Positions 25,602-33,975 of a DNA stretch of 64,000 nt are shown here, one piece after another (within the stretch, counting starts at the first letter, position 1; each line of letters begins with the position of its first letter). The notes beneath the pieces are model-generated. The model made no database searches, was not told the DNA's origin, and saw only the letters and a list, made by a program, of their open reading frames with translations. The stretch is from Marivita sp051251565 (GTDB taxonomy: Bacteria > Pseudomonadota > Alphaproteobacteria > Rhodobacterales > Rhodobacteraceae). A program made the position numbers and the translations under genes. The stretch lies in NCBI RefSeq assembly GCF_051251565.1, contig NZ_JBPOFB010000004.1, positions 124,001-188,000 on the forward strand. Direction: 5' to 3'.

Positions 25602-26747
25602 GTGGCGCGCGGACCGGACGGCAAAGGGCAAGTGCAGGGATTTTCCCTGAAAGACGAGCTGTTCAACGCAGACACCATTGGGGTGCTTGCGCGGGAACAT
25701 TGTGTCTTGCCGGGTTTCGATCCGGACCGGTTCATGATCAAGGCAGTCGCGGGGCTTGCGCCTCGCGGCCTGCTGGAGCGGCTGGAATGGCTTGCCGAGT
25801 GCCTTGAAGAGCAACTGCCGCGTGAGTTTCCCGCGATGGCGGACGCGCTTGAGGCTGCGATGCCGCCGGTGCTTAGCCCGGATCAGACCGATGATGATTT
25901 TGGTCGGTTCATCCATGCGGTTCCGGGGATTTTGGCGGTGCGGCACGGGTTGGAGGATCACCGCGACCGGGCGCTGGACCTGCTGGAGGCCGCGACCCAG
26001 CGGTTCTCGATGGAGTTCTACATCCGGCCTTTTTTGAATCGGTGGCCAGACGAGACCTTGGCGCGATTGCGCGGCTGGTGTGATCATCCGCATTACCATG
26101 TGCGCCGGTTGGTGAGTGAAGGTACGCGGCCCCGACTGCCTTGGGCTGCCAATGTGACCTTGGACCCGGTGGTGCCCTTGGATCTTTTGGACCGGCTGCA
26201 TGGCGACCCGACGCGGTTCGTGACGCGATCTGTGGCCAATCACCTCAACGACCTGTCCCGCATTGTGCCGGTCCGTGTCTGCGCGATGCTGCGCGATTGG
26301 CAGGCACGCGGGGTGCAGGCCCCGAAAGAGCTGGACTGGATGACGCGCCACGCCCTGCGCACCGCCGTCAAGCGCGGCGAGGCAGAGGCGCTGGCACTTT
26401 TGGGCTACGGGCAAGGCACTCCGATGGATGTAACGTTGCGGGTCACGCCTGACCCAGTGCAGATCGGCGCTGCGATGCGGGTGTCGGTGACGCTGACAGC
26501 TCAGGTTGATCTGCCCGTGATGGTGGATTACCGCGTGACCTTTCATCGCCCCGGCGGGCGGGTCGGTGAAAAGGTGTTCAAGCTGAAAAGCGCGCAGCTT
26601 AAGGCGGGTGTTCCATTGACCGTAACCAAGCTGCACAAGATCAAGGCGGAGGCGAGCACGTTCACATGGTATCCCGGCCCACATGCCGTGACCGTGCAGG
26701 TCAATGGCGAAGACCGTGGGACGGTCTCGGTCGCGGTGGTGGGTTAA
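25602..26747 (+). CDS. AlkC-like DNA alkylation repair protein with C-terminal Ig-like domain
   Basis: The 381-aa product, starting at GTG, resembles the AlkC branch of HEAT-like-repeat DNA glycosylases, which excise N3-alkyl purines. The helical repeat region spans about residues 100-285 and contains the family hallmark HVRRLVSEGTRPRLPWA (about 165-181). The last hundred residues alternate beta strands (DVTLRVTPDPVQ ... VSVTLTAQ ... VMVDYRVTFH ... HAVTVQVN) and fit the Ig-like domain seen in some AlkC proteins. It begins three bases after the SDR stop, so the two are probably co-expressed; no functional link between them is evident. Confidence 0.8.
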   Translation: MARGPDGKGQVQGFSLKDELFNADTIGVLAREHCVLPGFDPDRFMIKAVAGLAPRGLLERLEWLAECLEEQLPREFPAMADALEAAMPPVLSPDQTDDDFGRFIHAVPGILAVRHGLEDHRDRALDLLEAATQRFSMEFYIRPFLNRWPDETLARLRGWCDHPHYHVRRLVSEGTRPRLPWAANVTLDPVVPLDLLDRLHGDPTRFVTRSVANHLNDLSRIVPVRVCAMLRDWQARGVQAPKELDWMTRHALRTAVKRGEAEALALLGYGQGTPMDVTLRVTPDPVQIGAAMRVSVTLTAQVDLPVMVDYRVTFHRPGGRVGEKVFKLKSAQLKAGVPLTVTKLHKIKAEASTFTWYPGPHAVTVQVNGEDRGTVSVAVVG

Positions 26748-26843
26748 CCAAGCCCGCAGATGCGCCTCTGGGGTGCTACGGGTTGGCGTATTTTAGAAAA
26801 GGAAGAACCAGCGCTCTGAGCCCATGTGGCGGGCCCGCGCCGA

Positions 26844-27542
26844 TCAATCGACGGCGGGCAGATTGCTCCAGCGGGATTCGAGCTTTTCCAGCGCTGCAAT
26901 GCGTTCGGACGTTTTGGGGTGCGACATGAGCCATGCTGGCACCACGCCCGAGCGCGATAGTGTCAGCGCGTCCAGCTTGTGGAACAGCGATTTCTGCGGT
27001 CCGATGCCAATCCCCGCTTTGTGCAGCAGGGCGGCGGCATAGGCGTCTGCCTCGTACTCATCGCCGCGCGACAAACGTGCGGCCAGCATGGTTGTGACGG
27101 CATTGGCGATCAGCACGCCGACCCCCGGCAAAAAGCGCGACAGCACCATCGCCAGCGCGGTGCGCAGGGCGTTCTGTCCGGAAAAATCAATCATGCGGCG
27201 GCGCGTATGGCCAAGGGCGACATGGCCCAGTTCATGGGCAATCACACTCGCCAATTCCTCGCCCGAGACCTCTCCGTTCTGGTACTTGCGGTAAAATCCA
27301 CGAGTGATGAAGATGCGGCCATCAGGGGCGGCAAGGCCGTTCACCGGGTCGATCTCGTAGATATGAACGCGGATGCGATCAAGGTTTAGCGCGACAGCCA
27401 AACGGTCGGTCAGCGCCTTGAGGCGCGGGTCCGCCAGTTCGGTAGACTTGGCATCCAGTTCGCGTTTCGTGCGCCAGACCGAGAAATGGTACATCGCCAG
27501 AGCGTACATGATGGCAAGAAGGATCGGTGTGAGTTTCAACAT
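26844..27542 (-). CDS. M48-family zinc metallopeptidase, membrane-anchored
   Basis: The 232-aa product begins with a single hydrophobic segment (about residues 3-20) and then a peptidase domain with HELGH (His103, Glu104, His107) and the downstream EYEAD ligand motif (about 162-166). It is an Oma1/LoiP-like or HtpX-related M48 protease, probably facing the periplasm. The start at MLKLTPI fits the membrane anchor; longer in-frame readings add a polar leader that overlaps the VWA gene end. Substrates are unknown. Confidence 0.85.
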   Translation of the reverse strand: MLKLTPILLAIMYALAMYHFSVWRTKRELDAKSTELADPRLKALTDRLAVALNLDRIRVHIYEIDPVNGLAAPDGRIFITRGFYRKYQNGEVSGEELASVIAHELGHVALGHTRRRMIDFSGQNALRTALAMVLSRFLPGVGVLIANAVTTMLAARLSRGDEYEADAYAAALLHKAGIGIGPQKSLFHKLDALTLSRSGVVPAWLMSHPKTSERIAALEKLESRWSNLPAVD

Positions 27543-27627
27543 ACCCAAGATATGGGTCGCACCCTGCCCAAGGGCAAGCGGCACGCGCCGTGCTTTTTGA
27601 TCGCGGCCCGGCTGCCAGTCAGCGGGG

Positions 27628-28812
27628 TCATTTCGCCAATGTGCGGATGCCCCGGCTGATTCCGTCAAGTGTCATCGGCACCATGGTGTCTTCGAAGATC
27701 TCGCGGATCATCTGGATCGACTGGGTGTAGCCCCAATGCCGTTCGGGCACCGGGTTGATCCACAGATGGTTGGGCCAGTGTTGGCGCGCACGCTCAAGCC
27801 AGACCTGTCCTGCCTCCGCGTTCCAGTGCTCATTGGCCCCACCTGCATAGGCGATCTCGTAGGGCGACATGCTGGCGTCTCCCACGAAGATGCACTTGTA
27901 ATCCGACCCGTAGGTGTTGAGCACCTCCATCGTAGGGGTTTGCGCGTCCCAGCGGCGGCGGTTGTCAGTCCAGACACCTTCGTAAAGACAGTTGTGAAAA
28001 TAGTAATGTTCCAGATGCTTGAATTCGGCGCGGGCGGCGGAAAACAGTTCTTCGACCACTTTGACATGAGGATCCATTGATCCGCCGATATCCAGAAAAA
28101 GGATCACCTTGACCGCGTTGCGGCGTTCGGGGCGCGTCTGCACGTCAAGATACCCATGTTCAGCCGTGGCGCGGATGGTGCCGTCAAGGTCAAGCTCGTC
28201 TGCCGCACCGTCACGCGCCCAGCGGCGCAGACGTTTGAGCGCGACCTTGATGTTGCGGGTGCCCAGTTCAACCGAGTCGTCCAGATTGCGAAACTCGCGT
28301 TTGTCCCAGACCTTGACCGCGCGCTGGTGGCGGCTTTCGGATTGGCCAATGCGCACGCCTTCAGGATTGTAACCATAGGCTCCAAACGGCGAGGTGCCTG
28401 CGGTGCCGATCCATTTGCTGCCCCCCTGATGGCGGCCCTGCTGTTCCTTAAGCCGCTCCCTGAGCGTCTCCATCAGCTTGTCAAAGCCGCCCAGCGCGTC
28501 GATCTCGGCCTTTTCATCCTCGCTCAGGTGCTTTTCGGCCATCTTGCGCAGCCAGTCTTCGGGCAGGTCCAGCGCGTTCAGAACGGCGTCGGGTGTCACT
28601 GCGTCAAGCCCCTTGAACGCTTGCGCAAAGGCGCGGTCAAACCGGTCAATATGGCGTTCGTCTTTGACCATCGCGGTGCGCGCCAGATAGTAGAACGCCT
28701 CGGGGTCATAGGTCGCAAGGCCCGCGCGCATGGCTTCGAGAAAACTTAGGTATTCCCGCAATGAGACGGGCACGCCGGTGCTACGCAAAGTGTCAAAGAA
28801 TGGGACGAACAT
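27628..28812 (-). CDS. VWA-domain protein, CoxE-like
   Basis: The 394-aa product has a helical N-terminal half and a C-terminal von Willebrand A domain (about residues 230-390). The MIDAS metal motif reads DIGGSM rather than the usual DxSxS, so one Ser ligand is replaced by Gly. Conserved CoxE-type elements (YYFHNCLYEGVW, FVGDASMSPYEI) are present. Proteins of this kind work with MoxR AAA ATPases as chaperone pairs, and a matching ATPase gene lies 3.7 kb away at 32471-33313. The client is unknown. Confidence 0.85.
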   Translation of the reverse strand: MFVPFFDTLRSTGVPVSLREYLSFLEAMRAGLATYDPEAFYYLARTAMVKDERHIDRFDRAFAQAFKGLDAVTPDAVLNALDLPEDWLRKMAEKHLSEDEKAEIDALGGFDKLMETLRERLKEQQGRHQGGSKWIGTAGTSPFGAYGYNPEGVRIGQSESRHQRAVKVWDKREFRNLDDSVELGTRNIKVALKRLRRWARDGAADELDLDGTIRATAEHGYLDVQTRPERRNAVKVILFLDIGGSMDPHVKVVEELFSAARAEFKHLEHYYFHNCLYEGVWTDNRRRWDAQTPTMEVLNTYGSDYKCIFVGDASMSPYEIAYAGGANEHWNAEAGQVWLERARQHWPNHLWINPVPERHWGYTQSIQMIREIFEDTMVPMTLDGISRGIRTLAK

Positions 28813-28860
28813 GCCCCTGATCTAGCAAGACCGAATGGCTCTGACCAGACGTCGCCTGTC

Positions 28861-28910
28861 TTCTCTGGTTCAAAATATCCCGGGGGGCCTTGGCGGACGG
28901 GGCAGAGTCC
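28861..28910 (-). repeat. Copy C of the dispersed intergenic repeat (reverse orientation)
   Basis: Read on the minus strand, the element is CTCTGCCCCGTCCGCC, then CCCCCCGGGATATTTTG and the end AACCAGAGAA. It shares the CTGCCCC(C)GTCCGC block and the CCAGAGAA end with the copy at 48518, and a looser version with the copy at 14946. It lies between the stop of the 55-aa membrane gene and the start of the VWA gene, transcribed in the same direction. Confidence 0.65.
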
Positions 28911-28964
28911 ACAGATGTTTCTGTCACCGGAACGAGGCGAAGCATTGACGCATCACCCTGCGGA

Positions 28965-29132
28965 TCAGAAAACCAGTTTTTCGATGGCTATGGTCAGAAC
29001 CAACCCGATCAGTGCAAAAGCGATCGCGTAAACCGCCCCGTATTGCAGCATATCGGCCCGGTTGCCCTTGCGTTTCTTTGCGGTCATGGCCCCGAAGATG
29101 GCCCCAAACACTGCGCCTGCAATTACGATCAT
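28965..29132 (-). CDS. Small two-helix membrane protein, 55 aa
   Basis: I translated this short frame by hand. It starts at ATG (29132) and reads MIVIAGAVFGAIFGAMTAKK, then a basic loop, then a second hydrophobic helix ending in IEKLVF before TGA. The two helices (about residues 1-17 and 31-50) flank the polar KKRKGNRADML stretch, giving a predicted inner-membrane hairpin. Its ATG overlaps the stop of the upstream DUF2927 lipoprotein gene by four bases (ATGA), which strongly supports translation. No function is known to me. It also explains an otherwise empty 310-bp interval. Confidence 0.78.
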   Translation of the reverse strand: MIVIAGAVFGAIFGAMTAKKRKGNRADMLQYGAVYAIAFALIGLVLTIAIEKLVF

Positions 29133-30499
29133 AGTCTTGTTCTGGCCCTGTTCAGCGGGTTGAGTGCTCCGATCTCGCGCAGTTTTGCCCGCACGGACCA
29201 GTCAGAACCGAACCCGTACCGTGCCCACCCCAGACTGTCCAGACGCACATCCGCCCCGGCGGACACCCGGCCCGCAAGGTCAAGCGCCTCGGCGCGCAGC
29301 ATCAGCAGAGTTGACAGAAGGGCTGCGTTCTCATGCCGCACGGCAAGGTCGATGGACAGGCCAGTCAGGGTCAGAGCCGTGTCGGGATTGTTCTCGGCCA
29401 GGGCGAAGGCTGCAAGCTGCGACGCGACATAGGCGCGGTGCAGGTCGGTGTCGGGGGTCTGGGCGAAATAGGTGTCGGCTTGCAGGAATTGCGCGCGCGC
29501 TGCGTCCGGGTCGCTGCCTTGCAGGATGCGGCCCATGGCGTAATGGGTAAAGCCGCGTCGGTTGTCCTGCCATCCCATCGCCGAGGCGATGCTGAGCGCT
29601 TCTGTTGCGGCGGCTTTGCGGGCAATGGGGGATGCGCCGGGCCCAAGGGCTGTCTGGATCGCATCGATCCACGGGCGCGGTGTGCGCGCCGGTCGACGCG
29701 CGGGCAGGAAGGCGCCTTGAGGGTTCAGCCGCGAAAAGATCTCGGGCAGGCGGCGCATGACGTCGTTGCGGGACATGCCGTTGCGCAAGCTTGGATCGTA
29801 ATAGGCCCGCAGGATCAGCATGTCATAGCCGGTCAGAACCGTGTGCACATTGTCGTCGTTGAAGACTGAATTGGGCAGGCGGTACAGATCGTTGAGCGGG
29901 CCAAGCGCCTGTGCGAGTTCTTCATGCAGGCAATCGCGGGCCTCTTGTGGGCTCGAATCATTGGGCAGGAAAATTGCCAGCCGCGTGCGTTCGGTGATCT
30001 TGCCCCAGTTCACCCGGTTCGACCGGCGGGCCTGCCGGTATTCCGACAAGGTCGAGACATTGGGCACAACAAAACACGCCGCTTGCGGCAAGAACCGCTG
30101 GATCTCGGCGCGGCTGACTGCGTTGATGGTGATATTGGCCTCGGAAGCGGTGGTGGCGGAGATATCGACGCCGGCCTCGGTGCGCAGGCGGAACAATAGC
30201 CGGTCAAGATCGCTGGGCACCGTGGGTTGCACGTTGCCAATCAGGCGGACGGTGATCGGACCTTCGAACCGGGTGAAAACCTCAAGGTCGCGGCCCGATT
30301 CCAGCCCCATGGCCAAATCCATGAAGTCGCGGGACAGGTCTGCGTTCGAGCTTTGCACCGGCTGCGGGCGCGGCACCGAAAACACCTTCATCGGGGGCAG
30401 GGTGCTGTCTTCAAAGGCGGCACGCGTGGCGGGTTCCGAATGGGACACCGGCATACACGCGCCAAGCATCAGGTAGAGCGGCAGTAGGTATTTACGCAT
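29129..30499 (-). CDS. DUF2927-type lipoprotein
   Basis: The 456-aa product has a lipoprotein signal with lipobox LGAC (acylated Cys15). A central domain (about residues 60-240) carries the DUF2927 hallmark CLHEELAQALGPLNDLY, which contains an HEE-type sequence reminiscent of a metalloprotease fold, followed by NSVFND. The C-terminal 200 residues are helical and repeat-like (TPR-like: MGRILQGSDPDAARAQFLQA and similar). It is probably an envelope protein. It ends in a four-base overlap with the 55-aa membrane gene. Confidence 0.8.
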   Translation of the reverse strand: MRKYLLPLYLMLGACMPVSHSEPATRAAFEDSTLPPMKVFSVPRPQPVQSSNADLSRDFMDLAMGLESGRDLEVFTRFEGPITVRLIGNVQPTVPSDLDRLLFRLRTEAGVDISATTASEANITINAVSRAEIQRFLPQAACFVVPNVSTLSEYRQARRSNRVNWGKITERTRLAIFLPNDSSPQEARDCLHEELAQALGPLNDLYRLPNSVFNDDNVHTVLTGYDMLILRAYYDPSLRNGMSRNDVMRRLPEIFSRLNPQGAFLPARRPARTPRPWIDAIQTALGPGASPIARKAAATEALSIASAMGWQDNRRGFTHYAMGRILQGSDPDAARAQFLQADTYFAQTPDTDLHRAYVASQLAAFALAENNPDTALTLTGLSIDLAVRHENAALLSTLLMLRAEALDLAGRVSAGADVRLDSLGWARYGFGSDWSVRAKLREIGALNPLNRARTRL

Positions 30500-30502
30500 C
30501 CA

Positions 30503-30955
30503 TCAGCCCCGCTGATACTTGATGAACGGGGTCAGTTGGCCAATCCGGTCATAAAGCTGTCGGGCGGTGTGGTTGAAGTCCTGCGTGGTCCAGTACACCG
30601 ACGGACATCCCGCCGCGTCGGCCTTGGCATAAACGGCTTCGATCAGGGCCCGGCCCACGCCCATGCCGCGCGCCGATGGGTCGGCGTAGAGGTCTTGCAG
30701 GTAACAGACGTTTTCGATTTTCCAGCAATGGCGGTGGAACACGTAGTGGGTCAGCCCCACCAATACCCCATCTTTTTCGGCCACCAGACCGTGGAAATCC
30801 TGCGGATCGTCGCCCAGAAGGCGTGCAAACGTGCTGTCGTATACGGCCTCGGGAAGCGAGGTTTCGTAAAACGCCAGATATGCGCGCCACAAGGCGCACC
30901 ACGACACATGGTCGGTCGCACGCAAGCTGCGCACGTTCAAGTCTGTTTGGGACAC
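30503..30955 (-). CDS. GNAT-family N-acetyltransferase
   Basis: The 150-aa product has the GNAT fold: motif B/A region CYLQDLYADPSARGMGVGRAL (acetyl-CoA pyrophosphate loop RGMGVGRAL, about residues 94-102) and the C-terminal YWTTQDFNHTARQLYDRIG strand-helix. The substrate cannot be told from sequence; small amines or amino acids are typical for this type. It ends three bases before the DUF2927 lipoprotein gene start, so these minus-strand genes likely form an operon. Confidence 0.88.
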   Translation of the reverse strand: MSQTDLNVRSLRATDHVSWCALWRAYLAFYETSLPEAVYDSTFARLLGDDPQDFHGLVAEKDGVLVGLTHYVFHRHCWKIENVCYLQDLYADPSARGMGVGRALIEAVYAKADAAGCPSVYWTTQDFNHTARQLYDRIGQLTPFIKYQRG

Positions 30956-31241
30956 GTATAAAGCCTGCCTGCTCGTTGCGGATGCTTGATGCTCCGCGAT
31001 TTTTTTGTCCTCTGTGGGGATAGCTTACGGCGAAAAGATGGTTTTTGGCCAGACCCTACGAATCAGCGCGAATCATTTTTCGGAAAACCCGAGGGCGCGA
31101 CGGGAAATCTATTAAAAACAGATGTTTGATCTGTGCAAAGACGCAACAGGTTCGAAAAGCCCGGCCTTTGGCGCGTGATCGCGGGGCGGGGGCTGTTGGC
31201 TATGGCTATCGGGGCGCTGCAAATCAGGGTAAGGCGCGGAT

Positions 31242-32360
31242 ATGAGCGATATCACCCCTCTTGAGATTTTCCTGTCCGGCACCCCCGGTCTTGAACCGTT
31301 GCTGCGCGATGAAGCTGTGGCGCTTGGCTTTGCGTCGCCGCAGGTGGTGCCGGGGGGCGTGACCTTTGAGGGCGATTGGTCCGAGGTGTGGCGTGCCAAC
31401 CTGATGTTGCGCGGGGCCGGTCGCGTTCTGGCGCGGGTGGCGCGATTCCGGGCGATGCACCTTGCACAGCTCGACAAGCGGGCGCGCAAACTGGACTGGT
31501 CCGGGCTGCTGCGCGCCGATGTGCCGTACCGGGTCGAGGCGACCTGCCGCAAATCGCGCATCTATCACGCCGGGGCTGCGACCGAGCGGGTATCCAATGC
31601 CATCGCCGATGCGCTGGGGCGAACGCCGGTGGACAAGGGCGGGCTGGTGGTCCGGGTTCGGATCGAAGACGATCTGTGCGAAATCAGCCTCGATACCTCG
31701 GGCGAGGCGCTGCACAAGCGCGGCCACAAGCAGGCGGTCGGCAAGGCCCCGATGCGCGAGACATTTGCCGTGCTGTTCCTGCGGTCCTGCGGTTATACGG
31801 GCACAGAGCCGGTGATCGACCCGATGTGCGGGTCGGGCACGTTTGTCATTGAAGCGGCAGAACAGGCGATGGGGCTTGCGCCGGGGCGGGCGCGGTCGTT
31901 CGGGTTTGAAGACCTTGCGTCGTTCGACGCCGATCGCTGGGCCGAGATCAAGGCCATGGTTCCCGCCGCGCGAAGCACGGATATCCGGTTTCACGGCTTT
32001 GACCGGGATGCTGGGGCCATCGCCAATGCCACCGCGAATGCAGAGCGTGCAGATGTGGCCGAGGTGACATCCTTCACCCATCAGGCGGTGGCCGATCTGA
32101 CCCCACCCAAAGGCCCTCCGGGTTTGGTGATTGTGAACCCGCCCTACGGCGCACGGATCGGCAATCGCAACCTGCTTTTTGCGCTCTACGGCACGTTTGG
32201 CACCGTCCTGAAAGAACGGTTCTCGGGGTGGCGTGTCGGGATTGTCACGTCTGACAAGGGGCTTGCGCGGGCGACAGGCCTGCATTTCCGGCAGGTCAGC
32301 GCGCCTATTCCGCATGGCGGGCTCAAGATCCAACTGTTCCAGACCGGACCGCTGAAATAG
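31242..32360 (+). CDS. THUMP-domain class I SAM-dependent RNA methyltransferase
   Basis: The 372-aa product has an N-terminal ferredoxin-like/THUMP RNA-binding region (about residues 1-165) and a C-terminal Rossmann methyltransferase (about 165-372). DPMCGSGTFVIEAA is the SAM-binding motif, and NPPYGARIG (about 299-307) is the N-methyltransferase catalytic motif for a base amino group. This matches the YpsC/RlmL-N-terminal class that makes m2G in rRNA; the exact target is unproven. It begins a + strand unit, and the 286 bp upstream contain no gene I can support. Confidence 0.88.
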   Translation: MSDITPLEIFLSGTPGLEPLLRDEAVALGFASPQVVPGGVTFEGDWSEVWRANLMLRGAGRVLARVARFRAMHLAQLDKRARKLDWSGLLRADVPYRVEATCRKSRIYHAGAATERVSNAIADALGRTPVDKGGLVVRVRIEDDLCEISLDTSGEALHKRGHKQAVGKAPMRETFAVLFLRSCGYTGTEPVIDPMCGSGTFVIEAAEQAMGLAPGRARSFGFEDLASFDADRWAEIKAMVPAARSTDIRFHGFDRDAGAIANATANAERADVAEVTSFTHQAVADLTPPKGPPGLVIVNPPYGARIGNRNLLFALYGTFGTVLKERFSGWRVGIVTSDKGLARATGLHFRQVSAPIPHGGLKIQLFQTGPLK

Positions 32361-32460
32361 GGCTCTGCCCGCCGTTTTTTGGCTTCAAACCCAATGAACG
32401 GCGGGCAGAGCCCCCAAACGGTTTCGTCAACGAAAACGGCCAGATGCGGTGACGCATCTG
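32360..32460. terminator. Three tandem inverted repeats between convergent genes
   Basis: A perfect 17-bp inverted repeat (32360-32376 with 32397-32413, arms beginning GGGCTCTGCCCGCC) starts on the last base of the methyltransferase stop codon. A GTTTCG/CGAAAC stem with TCAA loop follows (32421-32436). Then CAGATGCG (32441-32448) pairs with CGCATCTG (32453-32460) around GTGA. The block fills the gap to the end of the convergent ATPase gene and probably stops transcription in both directions, although no long T run follows. Confidence 0.6.
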
Positions 32461-32470
32461 GCACCCGGTC

Positions 32471-33313
32471 CTAGCGCCCTTCGCGGCGCGCCATAAAGGC
32501 CAACCGTTCGAACAGGTGCACATCCTGTTCGTTCTTCAACAACGCGCCGTGTAGTTTGGGCAACGCATTGGCCCCGCTGCGTTTGAGGTCTTCGGCGGTC
32601 ATATCCTCGGCCAGAAGCAGCTTGAGCCAGTCCAGCACTTCTGATGTGGATGGCTTTTTCTTCAGACCCGGTTGTTCGCGCAGCTCGTAGAACTGGGTCA
32701 GGGCCGTGGTCAGCAGCGCCTCTTTCAGACCGGGGTGGTGAACCTCGACGATCCGGCGCAGCGTGTCCACATCGGGAAAGCGGATGTAGTGGAAAAAGCA
32801 GCGCCGCAGAAACGCGTCGGGCAGTTCCTTTTCGTTGTTCGAGGTGATGATGACCACGGGCCGGTTGCGGGCGCGGATGGTCTCACCGGTCTCGTAGACA
32901 TGGAATTCCATCTTATCGAGCTCTTGCAACAGGTCGTTGGGAAACTCGATATCGGCCTTGTCGATCTCGTCGATCAACAGCACCACCTTTTCGTCGGCGT
33001 CAAAGGCCTGCCACAGCTTTCCCTTGCGGATATAGTTGCGCACGTCGTTGACCCGTTCGTCGCCCAATTGGCTGTCGCGCAACCGGCTGACGGCGTCATA
33101 TTCGTACAGACCTTGCTGCGCGCGCGTTGTGGATTTGATGTTCCATTCGATCATCCGCAGGCCCAGACCCGCCGCAACCTGTCGCGCAAGCTCTGTTTTG
33201 CCTGTGCCGGGTTCGCCTTTGACCAAAAGCGGCCGTTCAAGCGTGACGGCGGCGTTGACCGCGATCGTCAGATCATCGGTGGCCACATAGCTGTCGGTGC
33301 CTTCAAATTTCAT
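32471..33313 (-). CDS. MoxR-type AAA+ ATPase
   Basis: The 280-aa product starts at MKFEGTDSY. Walker A GEPGTGKTE (about residues 33-41), Walker B VVLLIDEIDKAD (about 108-119), sensor 1 in IITSNNEKELP, and an Arg-finger region (FLRRCFFHYI) mark a MoxR/CoxD-family chaperone ATPase. Such proteins act with VWA partners to load cofactors or remodel enzymes; the likely partner is the CoxE-like VWA protein at 27628-28812. It is convergent with the THUMP methyltransferase gene across a hairpin block. Confidence 0.92.
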   Translation of the reverse strand: MKFEGTDSYVATDDLTIAVNAAVTLERPLLVKGEPGTGKTELARQVAAGLGLRMIEWNIKSTTRAQQGLYEYDAVSRLRDSQLGDERVNDVRNYIRKGKLWQAFDADEKVVLLIDEIDKADIEFPNDLLQELDKMEFHVYETGETIRARNRPVVIITSNNEKELPDAFLRRCFFHYIRFPDVDTLRRIVEVHHPGLKEALLTTALTQFYELREQPGLKKKPSTSEVLDWLKLLLAEDMTAEDLKRSGANALPKLHGALLKNEQDVHLFERLAFMARREGR

Positions 33314-33447
33314 GTCTGTTCTGCCTTCATGTCTCTTTGTCATAGCGCAAGGAAATCACTGGTTTGTGCTGCTATTCGGTAGTGACAACCTTTGGGCCTT
33401 CGGTTAAGTGCTGCGCTAAGGGGTGCCAGATATCTAAGGGAATTTCT

Positions 33448-33903
33448 ATGGCGGATACTGGCGTAAACAAGGGGACGAAGATGAAAGCCGAAACTTTCTT
33501 GCCCGATGATTATCGACCCGCCGAGGATGAGCCGTTCATGAATGAACGGCAGCTCGAATGGTTTCGCCGCGAACTTCTTGAGCAACGAAACGAGCTTTTG
33601 AGCGACAGTAAATCCACAATTGCGGGCCTTCAGGACGGCACGCGCAACATCCCGGATGTTGCAGACCGCGCGTCGGAAGAAACTGACCGGGCACTTGAAT
33701 TGCGCATCCGCGACCGTCAGCGCAAGCTGGTGTCCAAGATCGATGCGGCACTGCGCCGGATTGAGGAAGGCGAGTTTGGGTATTGCGCCGCAACAGGCGA
33801 ACCGATCTCGCTCAAGCGTCTTGTTGCGCGCCCGACCACTACGCTGAGCCTTGAGGCGCAGGAACGCCACGAGCGGCGTGAACGCGTGCACCGCGACGAT
33901 TGA
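33448..33903 (+). CDS. dksA: DksA-family RNA polymerase-binding regulator
   Basis: The 151-aa protein binds the RNA polymerase secondary channel and works with ppGpp on rRNA and biosynthetic promoters. The coiled-coil tip DxxDxA appears as DVADRA (about residues 70-75). The C-terminal globular part has a single Cys (FGYCAATGEPI, about 109-119) in place of the four-Cys zinc finger, a zinc-independent form. The ATG has AAGGGA six bases upstream; an in-frame ATG eleven codons later (MKAETF) is an alternative. A terminator follows. Confidence 0.92.
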   Translation: MADTGVNKGTKMKAETFLPDDYRPAEDEPFMNERQLEWFRRELLEQRNELLSDSKSTIAGLQDGTRNIPDVADRASEETDRALELRIRDRQRKLVSKIDAALRRIEEGEFGYCAATGEPISLKRLVARPTTTLSLEAQERHERRERVHRDD

Positions 33904-33928
33904 CGCGCGCCGCATCTGATCTGATCAC

Positions 33929-33959
33929 ACGCGCTGGGGCCCTGCTCTGGCGCGTTTTT
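33929..33959 (+). terminator. Rho-independent terminator after dksA
   Basis: ACGCGC (33929-33934) pairs with GCGCGT (33950-33955), and the stem continues inward with T-G and G-C pairs to a CCCTG loop. Five T residues (33955-33959) follow directly. The position 26 bp after the dksA stop fits. Confidence 0.65.
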
Positions 33960-33975
33960 GTTTGAGGGGCGACAC

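Noticed and set aside
30956..31241. Possible small gene in the GNAT to THUMP methyltransferase gap
   Set aside because: Short frames there have no ribosome site or recognisable product; I see only divergent promoter space and a weak ACAGAT/ATCTGT stem.
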